Part shown: one piece after another, positions 8,465 to 16,047 of the stretch
Numbering within the stretch: the first letter of the stretch is position 1
How the letters are laid out: each line of letters opens with the position of its first letter
Assembly: GCF_000024865.1 (NCBI RefSeq)
Contig: NC_013595.1
Location: forward strand, 2,232,001-2,296,000
Origin: Streptosporangium roseum DSM 43021
GTDB lineage: Bacteria; Actinomycetota; Actinomycetes; Streptosporangiales; Streptosporangiaceae
DNA length: 64,000 bases
Direction of reading: 5' to 3'
The notes under the pieces: model-generated
Seen by the model: only the letters and a program-made list of their open reading frames with translations
Told to the model about the DNA's origin: nothing
The model's database searches: none
Program-made: the position numbers and the translations under genes

Positions 8465-9423
8465 GCCTGTTGGAAGCCCGGGACCTGCACGTGGAGTTCT
8501 CCTCGCGCGGGCGGCGCGCCCGCGCGGTCGACGGGGTGAACCTCCAGGTGGGCGAGGGGGAGATCGTCGCGCTGGTCGGCGAGTCCGGCTGCGGCAAGAC
8601 GACGCTGGCCCGCACCCTGCTCGGCCTGGAGCGGCCCACCTCGGGATCGGTCCTGTACGGCGGAGCCCCCCTGTCCTACTCCTCGCGCGCGCTGAAGGCC
8701 TACCGCCGCGAGGTGCAGCTCGTGCTGCAGGACCCGACCGGGTCGCTCAACCCCCGGCACACCGTCTACGAGGCGGTGGCCGAGGGGCCGCGCATCCACG
8801 GCATGCCCGACGAGGAGGAGCGGGTCGCCTCGGCGCTGTCACGGGCCGGGCTCCGCCCGCCGGAGCGATTTCTGCACTCCTACCCTCACGAGCTGTCCGG
8901 CGGGCAGCGGCAGCGCGTCGTCATCGCCGGAGCCCTCGCGCTGGACCCCCGGGTCCTGGTCGCCGACGAGCCGGTGGCCTCGCTGGACGCCTCGGTCCGC
9001 GGTGAGATCCTCGCCCTGATGCTGCGGCTCCGCGACGAGCTGGGGCTGTCCGCCCTGGTCGTCACCCACGATCTCGGGCTGGCCTGGAACATCGCCGACC
9101 GCGTCGCGGTGATGTATCTCGGCAGGATCGTCGAGTCGGGGCCCGTGGAGCAGATCCTGAAGTCGCCGTCCCACCCCTACACCCAGGCGCTGCTGTCGGT
9201 CCTGCCGGAGTCGCCGTCGCCCGTGGTGCTGGGCGGTGAGCCGCCGGACCCCACCCGGATCCCGCACGGCTGCCGCTTCCACCCCCGCTGCCAGGTCCTC
9301 GCCGCGGGCACGGCGGCCGGGGCCGGGGTCGACGGCCGGTGCAGGTCACAGCTCCTGCCCGTGCTCTCCTCCTCGGCGGACTCCCAGGTCGCCTGCCACT
9401 ACGCCGGAGCGCGCCGGCGGTAG
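8461..9423 (+). CDS. ABC transporter ATP-binding protein, DppF/OppF type
   Basis: 320 residues. Walker A GESGCGKTT, Q-loop VLQDPTGSLNPRHT, signature LSGGQRQRV, Walker B VLVADEPVASLD and switch VVTHD are all intact. The QDP--SLNPR form of the Q-loop region is characteristic of the DppF/OppF subunit. The C-terminal Cys tail begins CRFHPRCQV but is Ala/Gly-rich after that and less regular than in the DppD-type partner. Last gene of the operon, followed by a strong hairpin at 9434-9480. Confidence 0.95.
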   Translation: MSLLEARDLHVEFSSRGRRARAVDGVNLQVGEGEIVALVGESGCGKTTLARTLLGLERPTSGSVLYGGAPLSYSSRALKAYRREVQLVLQDPTGSLNPRHTVYEAVAEGPRIHGMPDEEERVASALSRAGLRPPERFLHSYPHELSGGQRQRVVIAGALALDPRVLVADEPVASLDASVRGEILALMLRLRDELGLSALVVTHDLGLAWNIADRVAVMYLGRIVESGPVEQILKSPSHPYTQALLSVLPESPSPVVLGGEPPDPTRIPHGCRFHPRCQVLAAGTAAGAGVDGRCRSQLLPVLSSSADSQVACHYAGARRR

Positions 9424-9433
9424 CCGCGCCTGC

Positions 9434-9480
9434 GGCGTCCCCGGGCGATCCCCCCGCCCGCTCGGGCGGCCGGGGGCGCC
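9434..9480. terminator. Two-tier stem-loop between convergent genes
   Basis: Outer arms 9434-9444 and 9470-9480 pair over 11 bp with one G-U. Inner arms CCGCCCG (9454-9460) and CGGGCGG (9463-9469) form a second stem. It lies 10 bp after the ABC operon stop and 14 bp before the end of the convergent DUF2252 gene, so it can serve both. No T-run is present, as is common in high-GC actinomycetes. Confidence 0.6.
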
Positions 9481-9494
9481 GTTCCGGCACCTGG

Positions 9495-10793
9495 TCAGAG
9501 GCCGGGGAGACGGCCGTTGCGGAACAGGTCGACGAAGAGCCCGTGGTCGGTCCTGGCCTGCGCGCCGTAGGCGTGGGCGAAGTCGACGAGCATGCCGGTG
9601 AAGCCGTCGGCGTCGCCGTCGATCACGGCCACGATCGCGTCCTCGGTGGAGAAGTCGACCAGGTCGTGGCTGGACTCGTCGTCGGCCACCGAGTGCATGC
9701 GGGCCACGGCCCGGCCGAGGTCGCGGATCACCGAGGCGAGCTCGTCCGGCTCGTTGACGTCGCCCCAGTCCAGGTCGGCGGAGTAGGGGGAGACCTCGGC
9801 GACGAGCTGGCCGACGCCGTTCAGCGTGGTGTAACCGAGCCAGGGGTCGGCGTAGGCCTGCAGGGCCCGCTGCGACTCGGCGGTGCGGTGGCCCTGGTGC
9901 CTGAAGTAGCCGTGCACCTTCTCGTCGGTGATGTGCCGGGCCACCGCCGGGACCTGGGCCTGCTTCATATAGAGGATGACGTCGTTCTCCAGGGCCTGGG
10001 TGTGGCCCTCCAGCAGCATGTTGTAGGAGGGCAGACCCGCCGAGCCGATGCCGACACCCGTGCGGAGCGCGAAGTCCTTGATCTTGTGCTCGATCTCGGA
10101 GACCGCGGGGAGAGTGGTCAGGTAGTCCTGGAAGGCCGCCTCCACCGTGTGCCGCATCTCCTCGTCGACCGGGAAGCGGCCGTCCATGGCGGCGAACCTG
10201 CGGTCGAAGTTGTCGATCGTGGTCTCGGCGTCCAGCAGCGCCACCCGGGTGTTCAGCCGGGCGACCTGGAGCACCCGGTGGAGCACGCCGGTGGTGGTCT
10301 CCAGGGTCAGCGAGCCGATCGCGTCGTCCCCGCCCTCCGAGATGGCGGTCAGCTCGGCGAGGTAGGCGTGGGCGAACCCGGACACCAGCTCGGTGATCAC
10401 TCCGTCCGACAGCGCCTTGGCGTACCCGATGAGCGCGACGCTGGCCGCGAACCGCTTGAGGTCCCAGACGTAGGGCCCGACGTAGGCCTCGTCGAAGTCG
10501 TTGACGTTGAAGACCAGCACGCCCGAGGCGTTCATGTAGGTGCCGAAGTTCTCGGCGTGCAGGTCGCCGTGGATCCACACCCGGCCCGTCTGCCCGTCGA
10601 GGAAGGCGTCGTCGGCGAAGGCCCCGGTCATGTCCGCGTAGAAGAGGCTGGCGCTGCCCCGGTAGAAGGCGAAGGGTGAGGCCGCCATCTTCCGGAACTT
10701 GCGCCGGAAGGCGGCGGGGTCGCGCTTGATGGAGTCACCGAACTCGGTGATCAGGACGTCGAGAATGTGCGCCGAGCGCCCATCGGTGGTCAT
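9495..10793 (-). CDS. DUF2252 family protein
   Basis: 432 residues from the ATG at 10793; an in-frame GTG three codons upstream is an alternative. Family features are the early FRRKFRKMAASPFAFYRGS segment, IHGDLHAENFG (about 95-105), FNVNDFDEAYVGPYVWDL and the later ARHITDEKVHGYFRHQGHRTAE block. The HGDLHAENFG...NDFDE pattern recalls the catalytic HxDxxxxN and metal-binding DFD-like residues of aminoglycoside phosphotransferase and protein-kinase-like folds, so a small-molecule kinase-like activity is plausible, but no substrate is established. Transcribed alone, convergent with the ABC operon. Confidence 0.88.
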   Translation of the reverse strand: MTTDGRSAHILDVLITEFGDSIKRDPAAFRRKFRKMAASPFAFYRGSASLFYADMTGAFADDAFLDGQTGRVWIHGDLHAENFGTYMNASGVLVFNVNDFDEAYVGPYVWDLKRFAASVALIGYAKALSDGVITELVSGFAHAYLAELTAISEGGDDAIGSLTLETTTGVLHRVLQVARLNTRVALLDAETTIDNFDRRFAAMDGRFPVDEEMRHTVEAAFQDYLTTLPAVSEIEHKIKDFALRTGVGIGSAGLPSYNMLLEGHTQALENDVILYMKQAQVPAVARHITDEKVHGYFRHQGHRTAESQRALQAYADPWLGYTTLNGVGQLVAEVSPYSADLDWGDVNEPDELASVIRDLGRAVARMHSVADDESSHDLVDFSTEDAIVAVIDGDADGFTGMLVDFAHAYGAQARTDHGLFVDLFRNGRLPGL

Positions 10794-10961
10794 GATGCGC
10801 ACGCTAGAGGGAAAGACCGGAATTCCGCCAGATGCGGGACGTCACGGATGTGGAACGTGCCAGCGAAAAATCGTCCGGCTGCCGTGGGTCCGCCCTGACC
10901 TCCGGGTCCCGTCGTCACCGGCCCCGCGTCACCCCGCCGTGACGCCGGTGGGGTGCCGCCG

Positions 10962-11696
10962 TCACGGCGGTGTCTCCGAGCGCAGCCCGGCGACGAGCTC
11001 GCACAGGCGCGGCGTCGGCCGGAGGCCCAGCTCGGCCTGGAGGTGACGCCTGTAGCGCTCGAAGCACCGAAGCGCCTCGGCCTGGTTGTCCTCGGCCAGA
11101 TGGGCCCGGATGAGCGCGGCGCGGGCGCTTTCGCGCAGCGGCTCGGCGCGTACGGCGACGCCGGCGGCGGCGACCGCGTCGGCGCACCGGCCCGCCGCGA
11201 CGAAGTCGTCGGTCAGCGCCTCCAGGGCGTGCAGCCGCCGCTGGTGCCATTCCTCCGCCTCGAGAACGGCCCAGTCGTCGTACCAGCCGGGCAGCAGGCC
11301 GTTCGACAGGAGCCCGACGGCCTCCGCGCTGAGGTCCCGGTTCCCGGTCGGCGTGGTGGGGTCGAGGATGCGGTAGGCCAGGGACCGGGCGTCGTGGAAG
11401 TCCACGTGGGCCTCGGGGCACAGGCGTATCTCGGTCGTGCCGACACTGAGCAGCCGCCGCCCGGCGCCGTTCAGGCGGACCAGGGCCGACCGGAGGCTCG
11501 CGCACGCGCGCCGCTCGGGCGCCTCGGGCCAGAGGGTCCCCGCCAGCAGGTTCCGGGACACGGCCTGGCCGCACAGGGCGACGAACGCCAGAAGGCGCTC
11601 GGACCCGCCCGAGACGGCCACCCGGTCGTCCCCGGCGAGCAGCCGGAAGCCGCCCAGGAGGGTGACCCGTAGCGGAGGGTGATCGCTGCTCTCCAT
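10962..11696 (-). CDS. SARP-type transcriptional regulator (winged helix plus BTAD)
   Basis: 244 residues from ATG 11696, preceded by a GGGAGG ribosome site. Residues 9-90 fit the OmpR-like winged helix of Streptomyces antibiotic regulatory proteins (RVTLLGGFRLL opening, then LLAGTLWPE and ASLRSALVRLN). Residues 95-240 are the helical bacterial transcriptional activation domain, ending HLQAELGLRPTPRLCELV, which closely matches the usual EYRRLL-EELGLEPSPEL pattern. Such proteins activate secondary metabolism or secretion-linked genes. No biosynthetic cluster adjoins; the nearest partner is the ESX-like gene 194 bp upstream on the same strand, which it may control (inference). Confidence 0.88.
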   Translation of the reverse strand: MESSDHPPLRVTLLGGFRLLAGDDRVAVSGGSERLLAFVALCGQAVSRNLLAGTLWPEAPERRACASLRSALVRLNGAGRRLLSVGTTEIRLCPEAHVDFHDARSLAYRILDPTTPTGNRDLSAEAVGLLSNGLLPGWYDDWAVLEAEEWHQRRLHALEALTDDFVAAGRCADAVAAAGVAVRAEPLRESARAALIRAHLAEDNQAEALRCFERYRRHLQAELGLRPTPRLCELVAGLRSETPP

Positions 11697-11890
11697 GGTC
11701 CTCCCGTGCCCTCGACCTCGGGGGAACAGAGTCGTGCGGTGGGCAGCCCTTCCACCTTCTCCCTTCTCCGGCCATTGTCCGACACCCGCCCGGGCGATGT
11801 CGAGCCGCCCCTGCTTCGCGAAATCAGCTCTGACCTGGTGTGATGGCAGACGGAGCGGGGGGATCCGGAGGCGGGCGCGGCGTCGGCGGG

Positions 11891-13003
11891 TCACATGGCG
11901 ATCACCGGGAAGTCCTGCGGAGCGACCCCCGGCAGCTGCTTCTCGGTGAAGTCCACGCCCACGTCCGTGAAGATCTTCCAGGCCATGACACCGGCGATGA
12001 CGCCGTGAACGGAGGCGATCGTCATGGCGAGGCGCCGGCCGGTGATCTCGGCCCCGATCCGCGCCCCCGGATGGAACGCCTTCAGGAGGCTCAGGGCCAG
12101 CATGAGGCAGACCTCTTTGACCACTACCGCGAAGGCGAGGTCGTGCGCCCGGTTGAGATGCCGGACCGCCTCCTGAAGGCCGTGGGCCTTGGCCACCGCA
12201 CGGTCGGCGAGCTGGATGCCCGCGGTGACGAAGTCGCGGAGCTTGCGGTCGGCGGCGTTCTTCGCGTCCCCTTCCCAGGCCCTGGCGAGGGCCTCCCGGT
12301 CCGTGGGGTCGCCGGCGCCGAAGATGACGCCGAGCCGCTCGGCCCTGTCCTGCCATGCCGACATGACACGGTTGACGCTGTCGTCGTCGAAGGTCATCGC
12401 GGTCATCCAGACCACACAGGCGATCGCGGCGTTCCAGCTCGTCGTGGAGGCCACCCTGAGCATCGCGTGGGTCCGCCCGCTCATCTTCTGCAGGCGGGCC
12501 AGCTCGGTGGAGCCCGGGCTCCACCTCTCCATGTCCTCGCCGAACGCCCGCGACAATCCGGACGCTCCCACGGCGAGGCCCGCCGAGGCGACGCCCCCGA
12601 CCACCAGCGCGCCCCCTTTCCACGGCTGCCCTTCCGGCCACCGGTCGGGGTGGAGCCGCCGCCTCATCTCGTCGGAGTAGATGTCGAGCCTGCTCGTCCG
12701 GCCGGCGCGTTCGAGCAGGGCCTGGATGGCGGCGTCCTCCGCCGCGACGTATCCCTCGGCGGTGGCGCGCATCCCCGAGGAGATGCTCCGCGCCGACTCC
12801 GCCCCCGTGCCGACCCTGCGGTGGAAGTCTCCCTGGCCGAGGTTGTGGCGCAACACGGCCGGGAGGCCGATGATGCCCAGTGCCCCAGCGGACAGCCCGG
12901 CGAAGTCCGTGGCGCCGAGGGAGCTCAGATCGGATTGAACTTCTTTCGCGTTCAGACCGGCACGTCGGATCGCATCCTGGCTGACGGAGAAGGCGTCTGG
13001 CAT
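11891..13003 (-). CDS. EspC/WXG-like type VII secretion-type protein with membrane helices
   Basis: 370 residues, function unknown. Residues 1-110 (FSVSQDAIRRAGLNAKEVQ..., ATAEGYVAAEDAA) look like an EspC/WXG100-type helical hairpin ending in the Y---E/D motif seen in ESX substrates. Gly/Ala hydrophobic segments at about 130-150 and 190-205 follow. Residues 215-300 form a second helical, WXG100-like unit with AWEGDAKNAADRKLRDF, and hydrophobic helices at 298-312 and 330-350 close the protein. It shares the general plan of the 588-2414 protein (helical head, hydrophobic middle) but carries no recognisable toxin domain. No ESX secretion machinery is in the window. Confidence 0.75.
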   Translation of the reverse strand: MPDAFSVSQDAIRRAGLNAKEVQSDLSSLGATDFAGLSAGALGIIGLPAVLRHNLGQGDFHRRVGTGAESARSISSGMRATAEGYVAAEDAAIQALLERAGRTSRLDIYSDEMRRRLHPDRWPEGQPWKGGALVVGGVASAGLAVGASGLSRAFGEDMERWSPGSTELARLQKMSGRTHAMLRVASTTSWNAAIACVVWMTAMTFDDDSVNRVMSAWQDRAERLGVIFGAGDPTDREALARAWEGDAKNAADRKLRDFVTAGIQLADRAVAKAHGLQEAVRHLNRAHDLAFAVVVKEVCLMLALSLLKAFHPGARIGAEITGRRLAMTIASVHGVIAGVMAWKIFTDVGVDFTEKQLPGVAPQDFPVIAM

Positions 13004-13163
13004 AGCGTCAATTTGTAACGCAGTTCCTGGTGGATCTTCGAGGGCGCCGGTGGTGTTATGGATTTCGTATCGCCATATTCATCAACTTGTTGTCATCGGG
13101 GCGGCGTGGCGGGTCCGCTCCCGGCACCGGTACGGCGGGCAGGGGCCGAAGGCGGGTCCGGCG

Positions 13164-13240
13164 GCCGGACACCCGCCACGGCGCCGGACACCCGCCACGG
13201 CGCCGGATCTCCGCCACGGCGCCGGACACCCGCTACGGAT
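13164..13240. repeat. 19-nt tandem repeat, four copies
   Basis: Copies of a 19-nt unit begin at 13164, 13183, 13202 and 13221; the first reads GCCGGACACCCGCCACGGC. The array overlaps the last codons and stop of the minus-strand SDR (stop at 13235-13233), so the end of that protein is set by the repeat. No spacers separate the copies, so this is a minisatellite and not a CRISPR array. Confidence 0.85.
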
Positions 13241-14012
13241 GCCGGCTGGAGACCGAGACGACCTCGCCCGTCATGTACGTGGAGTACTCGCTCGCCAGGA
13301 AGACGATCACGTTGGCCACCTCCCACGGCTCCGCCGATCGGCCGAAGGCCTCGCGGGCGGTGAGCTCGGCGAGCAGCTCGTCACTGGTGACCTTGGCCAG
13401 GAAGGGGTGCATGGCCAGCGACGGGGCGACGGCGTTGACCCGGACGCCGTGCGGGGCGGCCTCGACGGCGGCGCACCTGGTCAGGGCCATCACCCCGGCC
13501 TTGGCGGCGGCGTAGTGCGCCTGCCCCTCCTGGGCCCGCCAGCCGATCACCGAGGAGTTGTTGACGATCACCCCCGAGCCCCGCGGGATCATCCGCCGCA
13601 GGGCGGCCCGGGTGCAGCGCATCGTGCCGGTGAGGGTCACGTCGAGCACCATGTCCCACTGCTCGTCGGTCATGTCGACGAGCCTGGCCGTACCGCCCAG
13701 ACCGGCGTTGTTGACCACCACGTCCAGCCGTCCGTGCTCCCGCTCCACCGTCTCGAACAGGGCCTGGACCTCCGTCTCGGAGGTCACGTCGCACGGCACC
13801 GCGAGCGGCTTGACCCCGGTCAGCTCGGCCAGCGCCTCGGCGGCCTCACCCAGCCGCCGCTCGTGCCGGTCGGAGACGACCACGGTCGCGCCCTCCTCGG
13901 CGCAGCGCCGGGCGGTGGCGTAGCCGATGCCCGCCCCGGCCGCCGCCGTCACCAGCGCGACCTTCCCGTCGAGCAGGCCGTGGGCGCGGGGGTAGGGGGG
14001 AGGTGTCGCCAT
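13233..14012 (-). CDS. Short-chain dehydrogenase (IpdF-like, steroid-type catabolism)
   Basis: 259 residues from ATG 14012. SDR landmarks: KVALVTAAAGAGIG cofactor loop, VVVNNAGLGG, catalytic SSVIGW, YAAAKAG and the AVAPSLAMHP segment. The AAAGAGIG loop and the following CAEEGATVVVSDRHERRL closely resemble, from memory, the mycobacterial SDR encoded next to fadE30 in the KstR2 regulon (Rv3559c/IpdF). The next upstream gene here is indeed a FadE30-like dehydrogenase. Expected role: NAD(P)-dependent oxidation of a hydroxyacyl-CoA or steroid-ring intermediate. The last codons fall in a 19-nt tandem repeat. Third gene of a minus-strand operon. Confidence 0.85.
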   Translation of the reverse strand: MATPPPYPRAHGLLDGKVALVTAAAGAGIGYATARRCAEEGATVVVSDRHERRLGEAAEALAELTGVKPLAVPCDVTSETEVQALFETVEREHGRLDVVVNNAGLGGTARLVDMTDEQWDMVLDVTLTGTMRCTRAALRRMIPRGSGVIVNNSSVIGWRAQEGQAHYAAAKAGVMALTRCAAVEAAPHGVRVNAVAPSLAMHPFLAKVTSDELLAELTAREAFGRSAEPWEVANVIVFLASEYSTYMTGEVVSVSSRHP

Positions 14013-14068
14013 CTGGGCTCCATTCTCGCGACGGCGTTCTCGCGGCGGGACAGGCGGGCATGGCCGTC

Positions 14069-15214
14069 TCAGCCCTTGGGCAGGCCCAGGGTGCGTTCGG
14101 CGATGATGTTGCGCTGGATCTCGCTGGACCCGGCGTAGATGGTGTCGGCGCGGCTGAACAGGTAGAGCCGCTGCAGGTCGTTCAGCTCGTACGGCGGGCC
14201 GTCGGCGACCAGGCCCTCGCGGCCCTGGACGGCCTGGGCCAGCTCGCCCAGCCGCCGGTGCCACTCCGACCAGTAGAGCTTGCCGATCGACACCTCGGGA
14301 CCTGGTTCGCCGGCCGACAGCGAGGTCATGGTGCGCAGCGCGTTCAGCCGCATGATCTGCAGCTCCAGCCACGACTGGACCAGCCGGTCGCGCAGCACAG
14401 GGTCCCGGGCCGCCCCGGTCCGCCTCGCGGTCTCCGCGACCTTGGCGTACTCCCGCTGGAAGCCGATCTGCTGGCCGAGGGTGGAGGCGCCGCGCTCGTA
14501 GCCGAGGGTGGCCATGGCGACCCGCCAGCCCTCGCCGGGAGCGCCCAGGACGTTGGCGGCGGCGGTGCGGGCGCCGTCGAAGAAGACCTCGTTGAACTCG
14601 CTGGTGCCGGTCATCTGGACGATGGGCCGGACCTCGACGCCCGGCTGGTCCATCGGGACCAGGAGATAGGACAGGCCCCGGTGCCGTTGCGAGCCGGGCT
14701 CGGTCCGGGCGATCACGAAGCACCAGTCGGCCACGTGGGCCAGCGAGGTCCACACCTTCTGGCCGGTGATCACCCATTCGCCGTCCTGGAGGCGCGCGCG
14801 GGTCTGGACGCCGGCCAGGTCGGAGCCCGCGCCCGGCTCGGAGTAGCCCTGGCACCAGAGCTCCTCGCCCCGCCGGATGGGGGGCAGGAAGCGCCGCCGC
14901 TGCTCCTCGGTGCCGTGGTCGATGATGGTCGGCCCGATCAGCCCCTCGCCGATGTGCCCGACCCTGGCCGGAGCCGCCGCGCGGGCGTACTCCTCGTGGA
15001 AGGCGACCTGATCCTCCAGCGTCGCGTCCCGCCCGCCGTACTCCCCGGGCCAGCCCAGGCACGTCCAGCCGGCCTCGCCGAGCCGGCGCTCCCAGGCCAG
15101 GCGGATGTCGTGGCCTTCGTGCTCGCGGCCCGGCCCGCCCAGCCCCCGGGCACCGGAGAACTCGCCGCTCAGGTGCTCCTCCAGCCAGGAGCGGATCTCC
15201 TCGCGCAGGGTCAT
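14069..15214 (-). CDS. Acyl-CoA dehydrogenase, FadE30-like
   Basis: 381 residues. The LGGPGREHE segment near residue 20, GWPGEYGGR, WCQGYSEPGAGSDLA (flavin/substrate region), GQKVWTSLAH, and the C-terminal IYAGSSEIQRNIIAERTLGLPKG are all acyl-CoA dehydrogenase landmarks. The N-terminal region resembles M. tuberculosis FadE30, which acts on a CoA ester of the steroid C/D-ring remnant (HIP); this is a family resemblance from memory, not a proven substrate. The start overlaps the upstream flavin reductase stop by four bases (ATGA, 15211-15214), and the SDR follows 56 bp downstream, as in the fadE30 locus. Confidence 0.9.
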   Translation of the reverse strand: MTLREEIRSWLEEHLSGEFSGARGLGGPGREHEGHDIRLAWERRLGEAGWTCLGWPGEYGGRDATLEDQVAFHEEYARAAAPARVGHIGEGLIGPTIIDHGTEEQRRRFLPPIRRGEELWCQGYSEPGAGSDLAGVQTRARLQDGEWVITGQKVWTSLAHVADWCFVIARTEPGSQRHRGLSYLLVPMDQPGVEVRPIVQMTGTSEFNEVFFDGARTAAANVLGAPGEGWRVAMATLGYERGASTLGQQIGFQREYAKVAETARRTGAARDPVLRDRLVQSWLELQIMRLNALRTMTSLSAGEPGPEVSIGKLYWSEWHRRLGELAQAVQGREGLVADGPPYELNDLQRLYLFSRADTIYAGSSEIQRNIIAERTLGLPKG

Positions 15215-15834
15215 GCCTGGAACCGGCCGTAGCCGCCCCGGAAGAACAGCAGCGGGCCGCCGTCGCCGTGGACGCCGAGCTGGTGGACCCGTGCGACGAC
15301 GATGACGTGGTCGCCCGCCGGATGCTCCGCCTCGATCGAGCAGTCGATCCAGGCCAGCGCCTCGTGGATCACCGGGTTGCCGCCGGGGGACTCGGTCCAG
15401 TGCAGGCCGGCGAACTTGTCGCCGCCCCTGCTCGCGAGCGCGGCGCAGACCGGCTCCTGGTGTTCGGCGAGCACGTTGACGGTCTGGGACTTGGCGGCGC
15501 GCAGGCGCGGCCAGCTCGTGCTGGTGTGCGCCACGCAGAAGGCCACCAGGGGCGGGTCCAGCGAGACCGAGGTGAAGGAGTTGGCGGCCAGGCCGCACGG
15601 CTCGCCGCTGTCGGGGTCGACGGCGGTGATGGCGACGACGCCGGTGGCGAAGTGGCCGAGCACGGAGCGGAACCACTTGCCGTCCACGGCCTGGACGTGG
15701 TTCTCGGATCCGTCGGACAGGCCCTGGGGAAGGCCACTGTGCATGGCGACTCCGTTGGAGATGATGCCGTGCCCGTCGCGGGTGACGCGCAGGTGGCCGT
15801 CCGGCTCCAGCAGCCGGGCCGCATGGGTGCTCAT
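15211..15834 (-). CDS. Flavin reductase, HsaB-like
   Basis: 207 residues from ATG 15834. From about residue 52 (KWFRSVLGHFATGVVAIT) the protein follows the flavin reductase-like fold: GLAANSFTSVSLDPPLV, NVLAEHQE, DKFAGLHW, and a final PLLFFRGGYGRF. This pattern matches HsaB, the reductase that supplies FMNH2 to the steroid-ring hydroxylase HsaA. About 45 extra N-terminal residues precede the usual HsaB start. No HsaA-type oxygenase is adjacent; the luciferase-like oxidoreductase at 26220-27287 is a possible flavin client (inference). First gene of its operon, with a palindromic operator 90 bp upstream. Confidence 0.88.
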   Translation of the reverse strand: MSTHAARLLEPDGHLRVTRDGHGIISNGVAMHSGLPQGLSDGSENHVQAVDGKWFRSVLGHFATGVVAITAVDPDSGEPCGLAANSFTSVSLDPPLVAFCVAHTSTSWPRLRAAKSQTVNVLAEHQEPVCAALASRGGDKFAGLHWTESPGGNPVIHEALAWIDCSIEAEHPAGDHVIVVARVHQLGVHGDGGPLLFFRGGYGRFQA

Positions 15835-15923
15835 GGTCGCACTCGCCTCCTCGATCGCGCCAGGTCGGCCCCCGAGGGAAGTTCGGCGGCGGACGGTGTT
15901 CCCCACCGTCTCGTTTCATATTA

Positions 15924-15939
15924 CCAAGCGCTTGCTTGG
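15924..15939. promoter_or_regulatory. Palindromic operator, copy 1 (CCAAGC-N4-GCTTGG)
   Basis: Perfect 6-bp inverted repeat CCAAGC GCTT GCTTGG. Read from 15923 it also fits the KstR2 consensus AnCAAGnnCTTGnT exactly. It lies in the divergent region upstream of the flavin reductase operon. A TetR-family repressor is the likely ligand; none is encoded in the window. Confidence 0.72.
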
Positions 15940-15982
15940 ATGACAGGGGAGTGCCGGAAAAAGTGGTGGATCGCACTCTCCG

Positions 15983-16012
15983 TTGACACCCGGGACCCGC
16001 CCTGCCTAGCCT
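15983..16012 (+). promoter_or_regulatory. Sigma-70-type promoter of the thiolase/DUF35 operon
   Basis: A perfect -35 TTGACA (15983-15988) and TAGCCT (16007-16012) are 18 bp apart. The palindrome at 16017-16032 begins five bases after the -10, where a bound repressor would cover the transcription start. Confidence 0.55.
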
Positions 16013-16016
16013 TTGG

Positions 16017-16032
16017 CCAAGCGCTTGCTTGT
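16017..16032. promoter_or_regulatory. Palindromic operator, copy 2
   Basis: CCAAGC GCTT GCTTGT, one base short of the perfect inverted repeat and a match to the KstR2-type core CAAGnnCTTG. It sits between the promoter at 15983-16012 and the thiolase start at 16048, the classic repressor position. Confidence 0.72.
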
Positions 16033-16047
16033 ATTCGGGGGGTGCGC

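Noticed and set aside
9339..10679. 446-residue plus-strand open frame over the DUF2252 gene
   Set aside because: Repetitive Val/Gly/Glu shadow; the minus strand carries a conserved family.
11891..13003. Second polymorphic toxin with an enzymatic tail
   Set aside because: The C-terminus is helical and hydrophobic and shows no toxin or enzyme motif.
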